From Sinotaia quadrata (Eukaryota > Mollusca > Gastropoda > Architaenioglossa > Viviparidae): DNA of 64,000 nucleotides. Positions 12,159 to 23,224 of the stretch are shown here, one piece after another. Below the pieces are notes generated by a model. That model had not been told where the DNA came from, did no database searches, and worked only from the letters and a program-made list of their open reading frames with translations. The position numbers and the translations under genes are program-made. How positions within the stretch are numbered: the first letter of the stretch is position 1; each line of letters begins with the position of its first letter. The DNA lies in assembly GCA_028829895.1 (NCBI GenBank), contig CM054177.1, positions 31,955,064-32,019,063 of the forward strand, written 5' to 3'.

Positions 12159-12308
12159 CGCACTAAGAACTACAGACTATCTGGCTAAGCACTAAGAACT
12201 ACAGACTATCTGGCTAAGCACTAAGAACTACAGACTATCTGGCTAAGCACTAAGAACTACAGTCTATCTGGCTAAGCACTAAGAACTACAGTCTATCTGG
12301 CTAAGCAC
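12159..12308. repeat. minisatellite, 29-bp unit, 5 copies
   Basis: The units read gcactaagaactacagacta and continue to 29 bp. The last two copies carry cagtcta instead of cagacta. Confidence 0.95.
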
Positions 12309-12331
12309 AAACACAAGCTCAAGATGACAAC

Positions 12332-12771
12332 CAGTGGCGTAACAATGGATTGTGCAAGGTTGTGCAACGCACAAGGGCCAGGGCGGTCTGGGAGGAGGGT
12401 GAGCAGCGAGCTATTTTTTTTTAACTTTCAGAATGTAATAAAATCACCTCCTACATGCTGCTGCTGACCTTGCTAGTGACAGTTGCGACATGCGAATGAT
12501 CATTATCAAATCGAAGGTCGTATAAACTACCTACGAAGTATCATGACTGAAGAGTAGCGGCTGAGCGACCTGGAAATGCTGTCATTGAAACTGAACGTGC
12601 CAAACAGCTTACCACTTCAAGAGCGGTGGATATTTACAAGAGTACGCGTGCAAACGAACAATTTACGATTCTTTGCTTTAGACTACCGGATTTATGTTGT
12701 ATGCAACAGCTTGCTTCAAAGGGCCCACCATCAAAGCTCTGAAGGGCAAAAAAAAACTTGCTACGCCACTG
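12332..12771. mobile_element. non-autonomous hAT MITE, 440 bp
   Basis: The left end is cagtggcgtaac and the right end gctacgccactg, a near-perfect short inverted terminus. The flanks atgacaac (12324-12331) and atgttaac (12772-12779) match at 6 of 8 positions, consistent with an aged 8-bp target duplication. The interior shows only fragmentary open frames. Confidence 0.8.
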
Positions 12772-12824
12772 ATGTTAACAGTACTCCTTTTACTAAACAC
12801 ACGCACACACTCGAGTACGAATAG

Positions 12825-13075
12825 TGCTCCATTAAACACAAACGCAGTATGAAAAGTATAGGACATATTATTACCCAACACAAACGCACTATTAATAGTT
12901 TTCCATTAAACACACAGTATGAACAGTGACATTCACTTAAACACACAGTATGAACAGTGACATTCACTTAAACACACAGTATGAACAGTGACATTCACTT
13001 AAACACACAGTATGAACAGTGACATTCACTTAAACACACAGTATGAACAGTGACATTCACTTAAACACAGTGTGA
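12825..13075. repeat. minisatellite, 31-bp unit, about 5.5 clean copies plus degenerate ones
   Basis: The segment ttaaacacacagtatgaaca recurs every 31 bp from about 12905. The 12825-12904 part holds diverged copies. A related motif (ccattaaacacacatacagt) forms a separate array at 14515. Confidence 0.9.
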
Positions 13076-13374
13076 TGATGGGAAGTCACTCTTGCCTAAC
13101 ATAAAGAGATTAACACAGAAGTGTTGATAGCCACTTAATGTTTCACACACCTTCGCGAACGAAGTCTGACGGAAAGGGACGATTTCTGACTCGGACTGTT
13201 AGATATGTAGTCACCAATCACCATGCGCAATTGACTGACTGACTGATGGTGGCTGGAAGGGGGATACGGACTGGCATCTGATTGAAGTAGATGAAGTTAA
13301 CCATACAGTTGCGAATGACAAACACAATGGGTGAGAGGGTGAATGAATGGTTCTGTTCAGTTGACACGCGAAGT
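13076..13374. other. unassigned DNA
   Basis: No gene or repeat is recognised. Confidence 0.4.
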
Positions 13375-13760
13375 TTATAAAAACCCAGTCAAACCTTTCT
13401 GCAATACTTGCGACAAATATTCAAAGTCCGGTTCTGAAGGCAATTGTGAGCCAGTGGTGAGTTGTTCGATCAATGATGCGAGAATGAACTTAGAATAATT
13501 TCTATGTTAAAATTATTGTTCATGCATTTACTTTGATATTGTATACTTTGATTTATTGATATGTATGTTAGAAATGATGTATTAGTGAATGAAGTATGTA
13601 TGAGGGCTAACAATTCTCTTGCAGACATGTAAGTTGAGTGACTGGAGAGAAATCGAGAGTATAGGAAATTGAATTAAAAGCAGTGCACTTGAATATTTTT
13701 CAGGGCGTGCCTTTCTACTTTCTCTTTTGGCTTCTTGTTGATGATACTTCATCTTGGTGT
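13375..13760 (+). repeat. possible LTR-like segment, distant relative of the 37772 element family
   Basis: The order of motifs (a ttgtgagcc...gtgagtt block, agaatgaacttagaa, then ttgcag followed by tgtaagttgag, then ttgaatatttttcag) parallels the 37772, 51335 and 53274 copies, though similarity is low. A TATA-like tttataaaaaccc lies at about 13374. At about 13754 tggtgtcggaacc resembles a tRNA-complementary primer-binding site just after a CA. Both readings are inference. Confidence 0.35.
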
Positions 13761-14514
13761 CGGAACCTGTGACGTGGTTTCACCTTCAGAGGTGCCTGAA
13801 TCAAAGCATGAGTAGTCTCATCGGGCTACCACGGAATCCCAGGGTGGTGAGAGTGGAGATGACTATTATCATCGTCTTTCCTATTTCCATGAGATCCCAG
13901 AGTGCACAGCAGTCCGCGTACACGTATTGACTGTTATGAACTCTCCACGACGCGGCATATGGTGGCCCAACAGAACAGGTCATAAACTCAATTATCTCTA
14001 TCCTCTTTTCCAATCTCGTAATAGAAAACTGTAAACCTTGATTAGAGATTTTTCCCTCAGACAGTCATTGTTAAATATCGATTGTGTAGGAGAAAGACTT
14101 GAACATTTAATTAATAGTGTAAACATGTGACTGTTTCAAGCTTAGTTGTATTTTGTGATATATTATTTTATAATAAATCTTTATTTTTTATTTTTTTGTT
14201 AAATCCTTCTTGCACATGTTAATTGATACATTGTCTGGAATAGTCAGTGGGTGGATGGGGGCGTAACGAGTCAATGATTGGATGAATGTTAGTAAGTTGA
14301 TAAATTACATTATTCCTTAAGTAGGAAGTTCCACCTGCGAACAAATACATAATGTGTCGGTAGTAATTTACGTAGTGTAGTGTTTGAGTGTGGAATTCGT
14401 GTTGGAAACAAATCCTAAATTTAACCACTGATAAGTGATTATGCTTATTAAATGATAAAGGTATTCATAATAATAATCATAATAGAGGTAGAACATATTT
14501 ATAGCGCCACACAT
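13761..14514. other. unassigned DNA
   Basis: Open frames of about 70 codons on the minus strand (13801-14013 and 14219-14428) have no recognisable domain or splice context. I make no gene call. Confidence 0.35.
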
Positions 14515-14800
14515 AGCATGAACAGTATTCCATTAAACACACATACAGTATGAACAGTATTCCATTAAACACACATACAGTATGAACAGTATTCCATTAA
14601 ACACACATACAATATGAACAGTATTCCATTAAACACACATACAGTATGAACAGTATTCCATTAAACACACATACATTATTCCATTAAACACAAATACCGT
14701 ATGAACATTATTCCATTAAACACACACTATGAACAATAGTATTTCATTAAACACACTATGAACAGTAGTATTCCATTAAACACAAAATATGAACAGCACT
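14515..14800. repeat. minisatellite, 32-bp unit, about 8 copies, decaying to the right
   Basis: The segment cagtattccattaaacacac recurs every 32 bp, and copies after about 14670 carry deletions. Confidence 0.9.
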
Positions 14801-14949
14801 CCAATAATTACAAAACAAGATGAATGCACACTACTAAACACTGGCAGGACTCCATTATTTAAATGTACTTAATAAAATAGCAGTACCACTAATCTCATTT
14901 CTTACTGTATAATGTATTCGTAAATAGTTTATCCCTAAAAAATCCTCCA

Positions 14950-15090
14950 ACAAACACCACTGTCAATCATATAAACATAAACTCTATTTACTAAAGCACC
15001 TATAATAACCATCTTACTACACCACTGTCAATCAGATAAACATAAACTCTATTTACTAAAGCACCCATAATAACCATCTTACTACATCAC
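14950..15090. repeat. direct repeat, about 63 bp, 2 copies
   Basis: The segment ataaacataaactctattta with its flanks is duplicated. Confidence 0.85.
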
Positions 15091-15179
15091 ATAAATAACA
15101 TGAAATATTCTACTCAGTCACCAAATACAAACAGAACCTTGTCAAACATCATCTCAATCATGAGCAATACAAACATACC

Positions 15180-15425
15180 ACATTGAAATAATTATAGCAA
15201 CATACAGGAACTATACGTACCACCCACCATACATGAACTATAGCAACATACCACCGTACATGAACAAATACAAACATACCACATTGAAACAACTATAGCA
15301 ACATACATGAACTATACTACGTACCACCCACCACACATGAACTATAGCAGCATACCACCATACATGAACTATAGCAGCATACCACCACACATGAACTATA
15401 CCACCATACATGAACAATAGGGACC
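15180..15425. repeat. degenerate tandem repeat (catgaactatagcaacatac)
   Basis: Short units with variable spacing repeat irregularly across the interval. Confidence 0.7.
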
Positions 15426-17690
15426 TCCATCAAATGCAAAGTTTAATAAACCACACCAGTGATGAACTTCAAAACAGCACACAATATATATGAATTTTAT
15501 AATACCATAAATACCATACCATAACCTAATTTATAATACCATAAAGATACCATATCTTAAAAATACCACATCATATATGAATATGAATTCTGTAATAAAA
15601 AAACAACTTCAAATATAAACTTTAAATCGCCATATGAGAGGATTAAATTTGACACAGGCAAACAAACTAAATACTTTGGTCAGTTTACTACTCAAACTAC
15701 TTTTTAATATTCTTTAATTTGTAAAAACAAATGAAATAAATAACAAAACACTTCGCAATAGTCTTCATCCTGTTCGCGCAAAATCACCATGAAGTAAGAA
15801 GGATTCTTAATTAATTAACGATGAAGCAGTCTATGCTTTTAGACTGAAGTCTGTTTCTAAGAAAGCATATTGATCAACAACAAAACAGTCACGTGGAGAG
15901 TTACTGACATTTTAAGAATCAATTAAATATCGTCAAAATAAAAAATAAAAATAAAACAATGGTGAAAAAGAAATACATTTTCAGACGAAATATACCATTA
16001 ATATATAAAATAATATAGAAAGTTCCTAAATACCATAATAAAATTAATGTCACAGGTTAAAGATTCTTTTGCCACAATGGTCCGAAGCGGAATTCTCTCC
16101 AATAAAGGTGAATTACTTCTCACGTGCTTACCCACCTCGAGTGTCACAATGACCCAGGTCGGAAAAACAACAAAATTACAACCCAAAACAGTCAACATTG
16201 ACTAAATTAATTACGAACGTGTAAATGGATAATCATAAACAATCAATTAAACAAGTTTTTATATTTGCTTGCAATAAAATCATAAATAATTAATAAATAA
16301 AATACAAACTTGGAATTCATCTTTTTCCCCTGTATAAATGATCGAAGTACACTTATACAATAGCTCCGCCATTTTCATTCACGCCATTAAAATATTTTGA
16401 GATATTTTTACTTTTCTAATTACTGAGCTAGGACGAGTAAATTTTCGCTTATTGAGCTCTTATGTTTTAGTCAGCCTCATATAATTTTTGGCCTGTTTTG
16501 GCTTTCAAGAAATGAACACAACTGTTTTGTTCTCAGAATAAAATTGTTATTGCAACAGACTGTGTGCTGCTTAATGTGCTTGGTACAGGTAAACATCTCG
16601 TGACTGGTAAAAACTGTGTCATAGGCCAGAGTTTAGTTCGTGACAGTCTGCGCTTATTATCAAAATGTAGTCCTATCAAAATTGTAGTCCTATCAAGCCA
16701 AATTTACACTCGCATGAGTCTACTGTACAGTGTGCGCTTGATCAAATAAAGCCAAATTTACACTTGCATGAGTCTACTGCATGAAATTAGATGGCGTCAT
16801 GGACTTTCCAACACTCTACGACATAACTGTCGGATTCTAACTGTACAATAGTTTGTACAATCTGTTGACTAGAGTGACATCCCACACCAACACTCGGTGC
16901 TTACTGAATGACTGAAAGAAAAACTGTAAACCGAGGTACATTTATATTATTTCCTTACGAAACGGAAGGAGGTTGAAAAAAATAGCATAAACAATAATAA
17001 ATGCAAATGGAGACTGAAGGTCGTACGTGCCCCCCCCCCCCCCAACAATTTACTCCTGATTCATTACAGTGTCTAAAGTTCTAAACGAACAATGATTTTT
17101 TTAATTTAAAGGGAAATAACTCCAACCTTTTATCCAGTTTGATGTTCAAGTAGCATTACCAAAGCGTGTGAACTAAAAAAAAAAAAATCACTTTGTACTG
17201 TTTTCCCCCCTTCTTGGCTCGGGGCCAAAATTAAAACGAAGTAAGGAAATCAATTGTGGTAAGGAATTTTTATCATGTCAAAATAATTTTGGTCCCTCAA
17301 AAAAACCATGCAAAAATCAAATTTATTTTATTCAATGATATGATTTGTAAAGGATTGGAATAAGTCATGTGTGGAGAACGTTTCTAAACATTAACAATAT
17401 AATAGATGTGTTATATCTGTTATGGACAGGCTTGTAGTAGGCTACATACAAGAAAACTAAAATACTTATGTGCTATCGACAGACTTGTAAGTTTTTTGCC
17501 ACAAAATTAAAAATATAATAGACGTTATTCCTGTTATGGAACAATACAGACATTGTCTTCATGATCAATTCTGTCTTTTAGTCAGCTGCCAGGCTGACTT
17601 TGTAGACATACAACTACTACTGTTTGTTAAATAAATTTTTACTTTGTTGTTGTATTTACATATTAACTGCTAACTTCTTTCTTGACCCTG
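15426..17690. other. unassigned AT-rich DNA
   Basis: I see no convincing gene. A two-copy motif (gccaaatttacac with gcatgagtctactg) lies at about 16695-16780. A C run lies near 17030-17042. Short open frames lack features. Confidence 0.35.
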
Positions 17691-17825
17691 AGTGATGACT
17701 TAATAATATTAAGTTATGAGTTAACACTGTTCAGTTATTACGGTTCAAGGTATTAAGTTATTATTGGCCAAGGTGTTAAGTTATTACGGTTCAAGGTATT
17801 AAGTTATTATTGGCCAAGCAAAATA
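17691..17825. repeat. short direct repeats (aaggtattaagttatta)
   Basis: Several imperfect copies alternate between gttcaaggtatt and ggccaaggtgtt versions. The stretch continues into two copies of gccaagacaag-type sequence up to about 17935. Confidence 0.6.
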
Positions 17826-18810
17826 AACAACAAATGATGTGCATAATGCTGACGTCAAGACAAGCGGTAACAGTGGACGGTTACATGGAAATGACGCCAA
17901 GACAAGAGGTAACAGTGGATGAGTACATGGAAATGAATGCATAATTAGGTCACAGTCAAAAAATGTAACCTTCACATCCGGGACTATTTTGACGCTGTTA
18001 CAGAAAAAATTCGAGTAAACAAAACAATATGTATAATGCAGTAGGAAAGACAATATTGATTCTTTTCGTTCTGTTTTCCGAGGAGAAAAAAACTAATTTA
18101 AATTTCTATCAGTCCTGGAGAATACATTTGAACTGTTAATTGTCTAGTTTTGTTAAAATGGAATGTAATAGACGCAACAGGTCAATTAAATAGAAGTAAT
18201 TAACTACTGGAAGAGGAGTGAGGAATTCTGAGACATAAATAATAAATAAAAGTCATTAGAATGTCCAAAACAAACTTAAATAATATATAAACAATTGGAA
18301 ATAATATATAATTTTACATTTTAAACAAAGATCAAATGTATTAAAAACATTAAAATAAAACATTTCTATCACGACCATCTTAAAGATCACAGTACAAATA
18401 AGATTCTGATAATAAACTTCTGGCAGAATCACAAAACAACAATAATTGCCTTATTTATAATGAAGTGTGGTCACAATGATTATAAAAGCAATAAATTAAT
18501 CACAAGCTTGCAATAAAATTCCACATTGCAAAACAGTATATACATTTTGACATGAAACTAATATCAGCCAAGAACTAACAGTTGACTGTTGCGGTCAAGC
18601 TGAGTTGGGCCTACTTCTATGTAGGCAATTTGAGCGCTACACGCTTGTACTGGTTTATAATAAATTGCTTAAAGCGGCGAGGATGTCCGTTTATTCGTGC
18701 GAACTTGTACCAATGGATTTATAATATACCATTTAAAGCAACAGTTATTGTCAGTCCTTCACACAATATCATTTAAACAAAGTTAGAAATTTTCTCTTGT
18801 TAAAACGTAG
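17826..18810. other. unassigned DNA
   Basis: No gene is recognised. On the minus strand an AATAAA lies at about 18690, beyond the next array, and could serve the SIS transcript. This is inference. Confidence 0.3.
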
Positions 18811-19050
18811 TGAACTATAGCACAACCCCGTCAATTTAAAATACAGAGTATAGCACAACCCCGTCAATTTAAAATACAGAGAACTATAACACAACCCCGT
18901 CAATTTAAGATATAGAGAACTATAGCACAACCCCGTCAATTTAAAATACAGAGAACTATAGCACAACCCCGTCAATTTAAAATACAGAGTATAGCACAAC
19001 CCCATCAATTTAAAATACAGAGAACTATAACACAACCCCGTCAATTTAAG
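18811..19050. repeat. minisatellite, about 35-bp unit, 7 copies, downstream of the SIS gene
   Basis: The segment cacaaccccgtcaatttaaa recurs with 29-35-bp spacing. It lies 3' of the SIS stop on the minus strand, so it may fall in the 3' untranslated region or just beyond it. Confidence 0.9.
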
Positions 19051-19415
19051 ATTTTATGACGTTAGTGTAATAGAGTGAACTTAGTAAAACTCTTAGTTAC
19101 TGTTTAGTCGGCTGAGAAAAAAACAAGTGAACTAATAAAAGTGGACAAAAATGCCAGCAAACAGAAGTTGCGAGATGAAATCCAAGATGGAATACTTGGA
19201 ATAACACCGTCCTCCTTCCCCGCATTTTAAAATAATCTGGAAAGACATCGACTGGAAGATTATTTTCCCACCAAATGTAAGAAAGCTGTAAGCCAATTCA
19301 GTCAATTAGCAGAGAAAAAGATTTCTTTCCCTACCAACTGTTTAATAGAATTAGGGATGCCGACTGGACTCTGAAAGTAAATCTCTGCAAACAAAATAGA
19401 GTTCAAGGTCAGTCA

Positions 19416-19727
19416 CTACCAGTTGCCTCGTTTTGGCTCCTCCGTGTACCAGCTGATACAGTGTTGTCTGATTTCACCGTCCTTTTCACAGCACGGTTGG
19501 AACACTACGGCAAAACCCTGTTCCCCATACAGCTCCCCGCAGTGATAACACACGGAGGAAACGAAAGTACTGGTTTCACATTCGTCCTTGCTCGAGACGC
19601 TGCGAAATTTGTCTGGTCGCTCGCTTTTTCCATTAGTCAGGCCTTTGGGTCTGGCTGAAGTGCGCACGCATGTCAGTTGCAAAATGGCGACCATTAGAGC
19701 AAAACTGCAGGTCATTTTCAGACACAT
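19416..19727 (-). CDS. sodium-influx-stimulating (SIS) peptide precursor
   Basis: The product is a predicted secreted neuropeptide of 103 residues. In Lymnaea the SIS peptide comes from neurosecretory cells and stimulates sodium uptake. Residues 1-25 form a signal peptide (hydrophobic core FALMVAILQL, likely cleavage after TSA); Met5 is an alternative start. The mature part has six cysteines at 50, 60, 63, 79, 80 and 90, spaced C-x9-C-x2-C-x15-CC-x9-C. I recall the Lymnaea peptide having the same pattern with x14 in the third gap, plus the shared motifs ICYxC, VxQxCC, LRxxC and a YTExPxR end followed by a final Trp region. No dibasic site precedes the cysteines, which fits a single long peptide. 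On the minus strand a strong acceptor (tctctttttttcaccag) abuts the ATG, so the whole coding region lies in one exon after a 5'-UTR intron. The first exon was not found. The stop is followed by AT-rich 3' sequence with an ATTAAA near 19340. Confidence 0.88.
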   Translation of the reverse strand: MCLKMTCSFALMVAILQLTCVRTSARPKGLTNGKSERPDKFRSVSSKDECETSTFVSSVCYHCGELYGEQGFAVVFQPCCEKDGEIRQHCISWYTEEPKRGNW

Positions 19728-19745
19728 CTGGTGAAAAAAAGAGAC
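19728..19745 (-). promoter_or_regulatory. 3' splice acceptor immediately before the SIS start codon
   Basis: Read on the minus strand, a pyrimidine tract of TCTCTTTTTTT is followed by CACCAG and then directly by the ATG. This places the coding start at the first base of an exon. Confidence 0.75.
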
Positions 19746-19839
19746 AAATTATTATAAACTATGATAAATAATGTTCTATTATTAAAGCAATTGATATTTA
19801 TTTTTCATAAAGTAAATATATTTAAGTCGTTCAAATCAA

Positions 19840-20060
19840 CAACTTGCAATCTGTGCAAATTAGCCCGTCCACTTATTAGCATTTGCATCTGAACGTCGAG
19901 AGTTTTATGACTCATTAAATATAGAATCTCTCTCAGCCATTTATAGAAACATTCTCACTGAATATATTAAAATGAAGTTTAGTATGCAAATGGCCTGAAT
20001 TCTTTTCCAACTTGTAGACACTGCTGCTTGGAAAATAAAGAACGCACTCGACGCATGCGT
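19840..20060. promoter_or_regulatory. possible regulatory motifs in the SIS upstream intron
   Basis: An octamer-like atttgcat (about 19889), an AP-1-type tgactca (about 19910) and gcatgcg (about 20053) lie within 350 bp upstream of the SIS acceptor. Short motifs occur by chance, so this is only a pointer. Confidence 0.2.
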
Positions 20061-20114
20061 ACTTAATGTCCTGGTCTGATGTCACGTGTTTGGAACTGGT
20101 GCAGATGTGTGTTA

Positions 20115-20800
20115 TGGAGGCAACATTATATTGGGCTTTACCTATTTGCCAAGAAATGTGTCATTCAGGCAACATTATATCGGGCTTTACCTATTTGCCA
20201 AGAAATGTGTCATTCAGGCAACATTATAGGCCTATCGGGCTTTACCTATTTGCCAAGAAATGTGTCATTCAGGCAACATTATATCGGGCTTTACCTATTT
20301 GCCAAGAAATGTGTCATTCAGGCAACATTATATCGGGCTTTACCTATTTGCCAAGAAATGTGTCATTCAGGCAACATTATATCGGGCTTTACCTATTTGC
20401 CAAGAAATGTGTCATTCAGGCAACATTATATCGGGCTTTACCTATTTGCCAAGAAATGTGTCATTCAGGCAACATTATATCGGGCTTTACCTATTTGCCA
20501 AGAAATGTGTCATTCAGGCAACATTATAGGCCTATCGGGCTTTACCTATTTGCCAAGAAATGTGTCATTCAGGCAACATTATAGGCCTATCGGGCTTTAC
20601 CTATTTGCCAAGAAATGTGTCATTCAGGCAACATTATATCGGGCTTTACCTATTTGCCAAGAAATGTGTCATTCAGGCAACATTATAGGCCTATCGGGCT
20701 TTACCTATTTGCCAAGAAATGTGTCATTCAGGCAACATTATATCGGGCTTTACCTATTTGCCAAGAAATGTGTCATTCAGGCAACATTATATCGGCGATA
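20115..20800. repeat. minisatellite mixing 49-bp and 55-bp units, about 14 copies
   Basis: The units contain ctatttgccaagaaatgtgt. Some carry an extra ggccta between attata and tcgggc, giving 55 bp instead of 49. The copies are otherwise nearly identical. All three plus-strand frames are open over most of the array, giving translations of up to 241 residues made of PICQEMCHSG-type repeats. I treat these as non-coding. Confidence 0.95.
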
Positions 20801-21100
20801 CTGATAGTGCCAAGAAACGTCACCTCTAGTGCAATATGAGTCATTCAGGCAGCATTATATTTGGCCTCAACTCTAGTGCAAACAATTCTGCTCTATGTAT
20901 GTAGGGGTAGCAATGGTCATTGTCCACGGTACTAAAGTTTGTCATTCGCTCACGGTCTTGCAGGTTTTGACAAAATACATCTTCTGACAGTGTTCAGTCT
21001 TGGACAATATTCGACATCCGCTGACAGTGACGACCTGCCTTAGCCTACATGATGCCCTGATATGTCTACAAAGCACACAGTTTTACTCTAAATTATGTCG
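20801..21100. other. unassigned DNA
   Basis: No gene is recognised. A diverged array remnant occupies the first 60 bp. Confidence 0.4.
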
Positions 21101-21200
21101 TGCCTTAGTCTACATGATGTGCCTTAGTCTACATAAAAAGTTGTGCCTTAGTCTACAACTCTACATGATGTGCCTTAGTCTACATGAAGACATGCATCAG
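21100..21200. repeat. short tandem repeat (gccttagtctacatgatgt)
   Basis: Four imperfect copies of about 20-30 bp are present. Confidence 0.75.
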
Positions 21201-21499
21201 GTTAAAGTATCATAACACCCTCGCTCAGTGCAGGTCTTTTGAACTTTCAAATTATTGTTCACTTTAAACGAATCAAAAGCATTCTGTATAAAACTTTGGC
21301 GCAAACAGTGTCCTTGGTGTACAAAATCTTTGAGAAATTAGGAAAACTGGAAGATACTTAGCAACTACCTGTTTCCTTACAAGCTGCATGGGAGGTAACT
21401 TGCAGCTTCCCGTGGAAACTTTCTTTTGAAAGCTCTCAACGTGGCTTGCTAAAAAAAGTAATTAAAAAAAAAAAACTAGGCTACTTCAAATCTTAAATT

Positions 21500-21800
21500 C
21501 TGGTTAATCGAATATTCTTCCTATAGCAGATTAGCGTGAATTAAGTGCACTTTGTCGCTGAAAGTGAATCAGGTGATGATAGCAATGGTGAATGTAGCAA
21601 CGAGTGAGTGTGAAAGTGACCATCATGGCATTGAGACTGACTGTGATGGCGAAGAGAAAGACAAACCGGTCGTCAGAGTGGAACAAATACATCAGAGGCC
21701 ATAGGTTCAGATCTAAATACGCGGAAGTCGGAAGCGCCCCCCCCTACTTGACCACCCAGATCGAAATAGGTATACCTGATATGCATCAGCTTGGCCCATG
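21500..21800 (+). other. acidic coding-like fragment, unrecognised, with a frameshift
   Basis: From about 21550 the frame reads an acidic stretch containing ESESGDDSNGECSNE. After a one-base shift it continues with CESDHHGIETDCDGEEKDK and stops near 21690. Acid-rich starts of this kind occur in several transposases and nuclear proteins, but I cannot assign a family. Next to it, at 21724-21746, is a GC-rich segment that recurs on the other strand at about 33941-33964. Confidence 0.25.
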
Positions 21801-22164
21801 TCTTTATTAAAATGTACATTTTTTTATATGACTTATATTGGAATATTTTTTAAAATAATTTCTAATATTTATTTACTCACATAATGCTTTGCAGAAAGCT
21901 TTTAAAAAATCATATTCACTATTTATTTGAAAGTCATATGGATATTTTAATAAGCTACCGTTTCTGTTTGCTTTCACACGGTATGATGCCGTAAATATTT
22001 GTTATTTACTTATCTCACTAATATTTTTAATATTCTATTTCTAATAATTATTTTCTCACATTGTTTGTTTTGACAATTGTTTTTCGCTAATTTACTATAT
22101 ATCGTGACTGCTTGACGAAGTCGTGTGAATAATAGCTTTTTTTTTTTTGTAGTTCGTAATACTT
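21801..22164. other. AT-rich DNA, nothing recognised
   Basis: No gene or repeat is visible beyond a T run near 22140. Confidence 0.5.
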
Positions 22165-22620
22165 GGTTAGCATTAATTTTAGTCATATATATATTGTTTG
22201 ACATTACTTTTAGTCATATATATATTGTTTGACATTAATTTTAGTCATATATTTATACTGTATGACATTAATTTTAGTCAAATATATATATTGTATGACA
22301 TTAATTTTAATCATATATTTATACTGTATGACATTAATTTTAGTCAAATATATATATTGTATGACATTAGTTTTAGTCATATATTTATACTATATGACAT
22401 TAATTTTAGTCAAATATATATATTGTATGACATTAATTTTAGTCATATATTTATACTGTATGACATTAATTTTAGTCAAATATATATATTGTATGACATT
22501 AATTTTAGTCATATATTTATACTGTATGACATTAATTTTAGTCATATATATATATTGAATGACATTAATTTTAATCATATATTTATACTGTATGACATTA
22601 ATTTTAGTCATATATCTTTT
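22165..22620. repeat. alternating-dimer minisatellite, about 32-33-bp monomers, about 14 copies
   Basis: All monomers contain tgacattaattttagtca. Over most of the array the tail alternates strictly between atatatatattg and tatttatactg types, so the true repeat is a dimer of about 65 bp. The open frames on both strands are artefacts of the array. Confidence 0.95.
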
Positions 22621-23085
22621 ATAATATCATACTAACTTAAAATCACCCAAAGTAAGGTCAGGACTCAGTTTGTCCTCATGGATCACTATGTGAAAAAGAG
22701 CACTGCTTTTATTTTCAGTTTTAGTTTAAGGTGAGTCTTGTTTATTTTCACATTTTTCTCCGTATTACCACATCACTTTTATACTGATCTTAACCTCATC
22801 GAGATCTGGGAGCCAAGTACTCAAACTACAACAGTCAATCCATAAATACGACAACAAATATCCTGCAAAAATAGATTAGCAATGAGAAAGTAAATAAACA
22901 AGAGAAAGTAAATATTTTATTACTAAATAAACTGCAAATAGATTAGCAATGAGAGAGCCAATAAATATGAGAAAATAAAATCGTTGAATACTGAATATAT
23001 TGCATATAGATTAGCAATGACAATGTCAATAAATAAAAGAAACTAAAGTCTTTAATTACTAAATAGATTAGAAACAACAATAATA
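22621..23085. other. unassigned DNA with a loose repeat
   Basis: The segment gattagcaatgag recurs at about 22875, 22932 and 23013 with diverged flanks. No gene is seen. The stretch 23041-23088 recurs at 24546-24593. Confidence 0.5.
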
Positions 23086-23224
23086 GCAATATCCTGACAA
23101 TACGAAAACAAATGTTACATTTTAATTTACGCCAATATCCTGACAATACGAAAACAAATGTTACATTTTAATTTACGCCAATATCCTGACAATACGAAAA
23201 CAAATGTTACATTTTAATTTACGC
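23086..23224. repeat. minisatellite, 46-bp unit, 3 copies
   Basis: The segment ctgacaatacgaaaacaaat recurs every 46 bp and the copies are identical. Confidence 0.95.

Noticed and set aside
19461..19658. 65-codon plus-strand frame
   Set aside because: It is the antisense shadow of the SIS coding exon.
20066..20839. Long repetitive open frames (up to 241 residues) on the plus strand
   Set aside because: They run in all three frames of a 49/55-bp array and have no signal, domain or splice context. The array structure explains them.
22198..22635. 145-residue repetitive open frame
   Set aside because: It is an artefact of the alternating AT-rich minisatellite, with equivalent frames on both strands.
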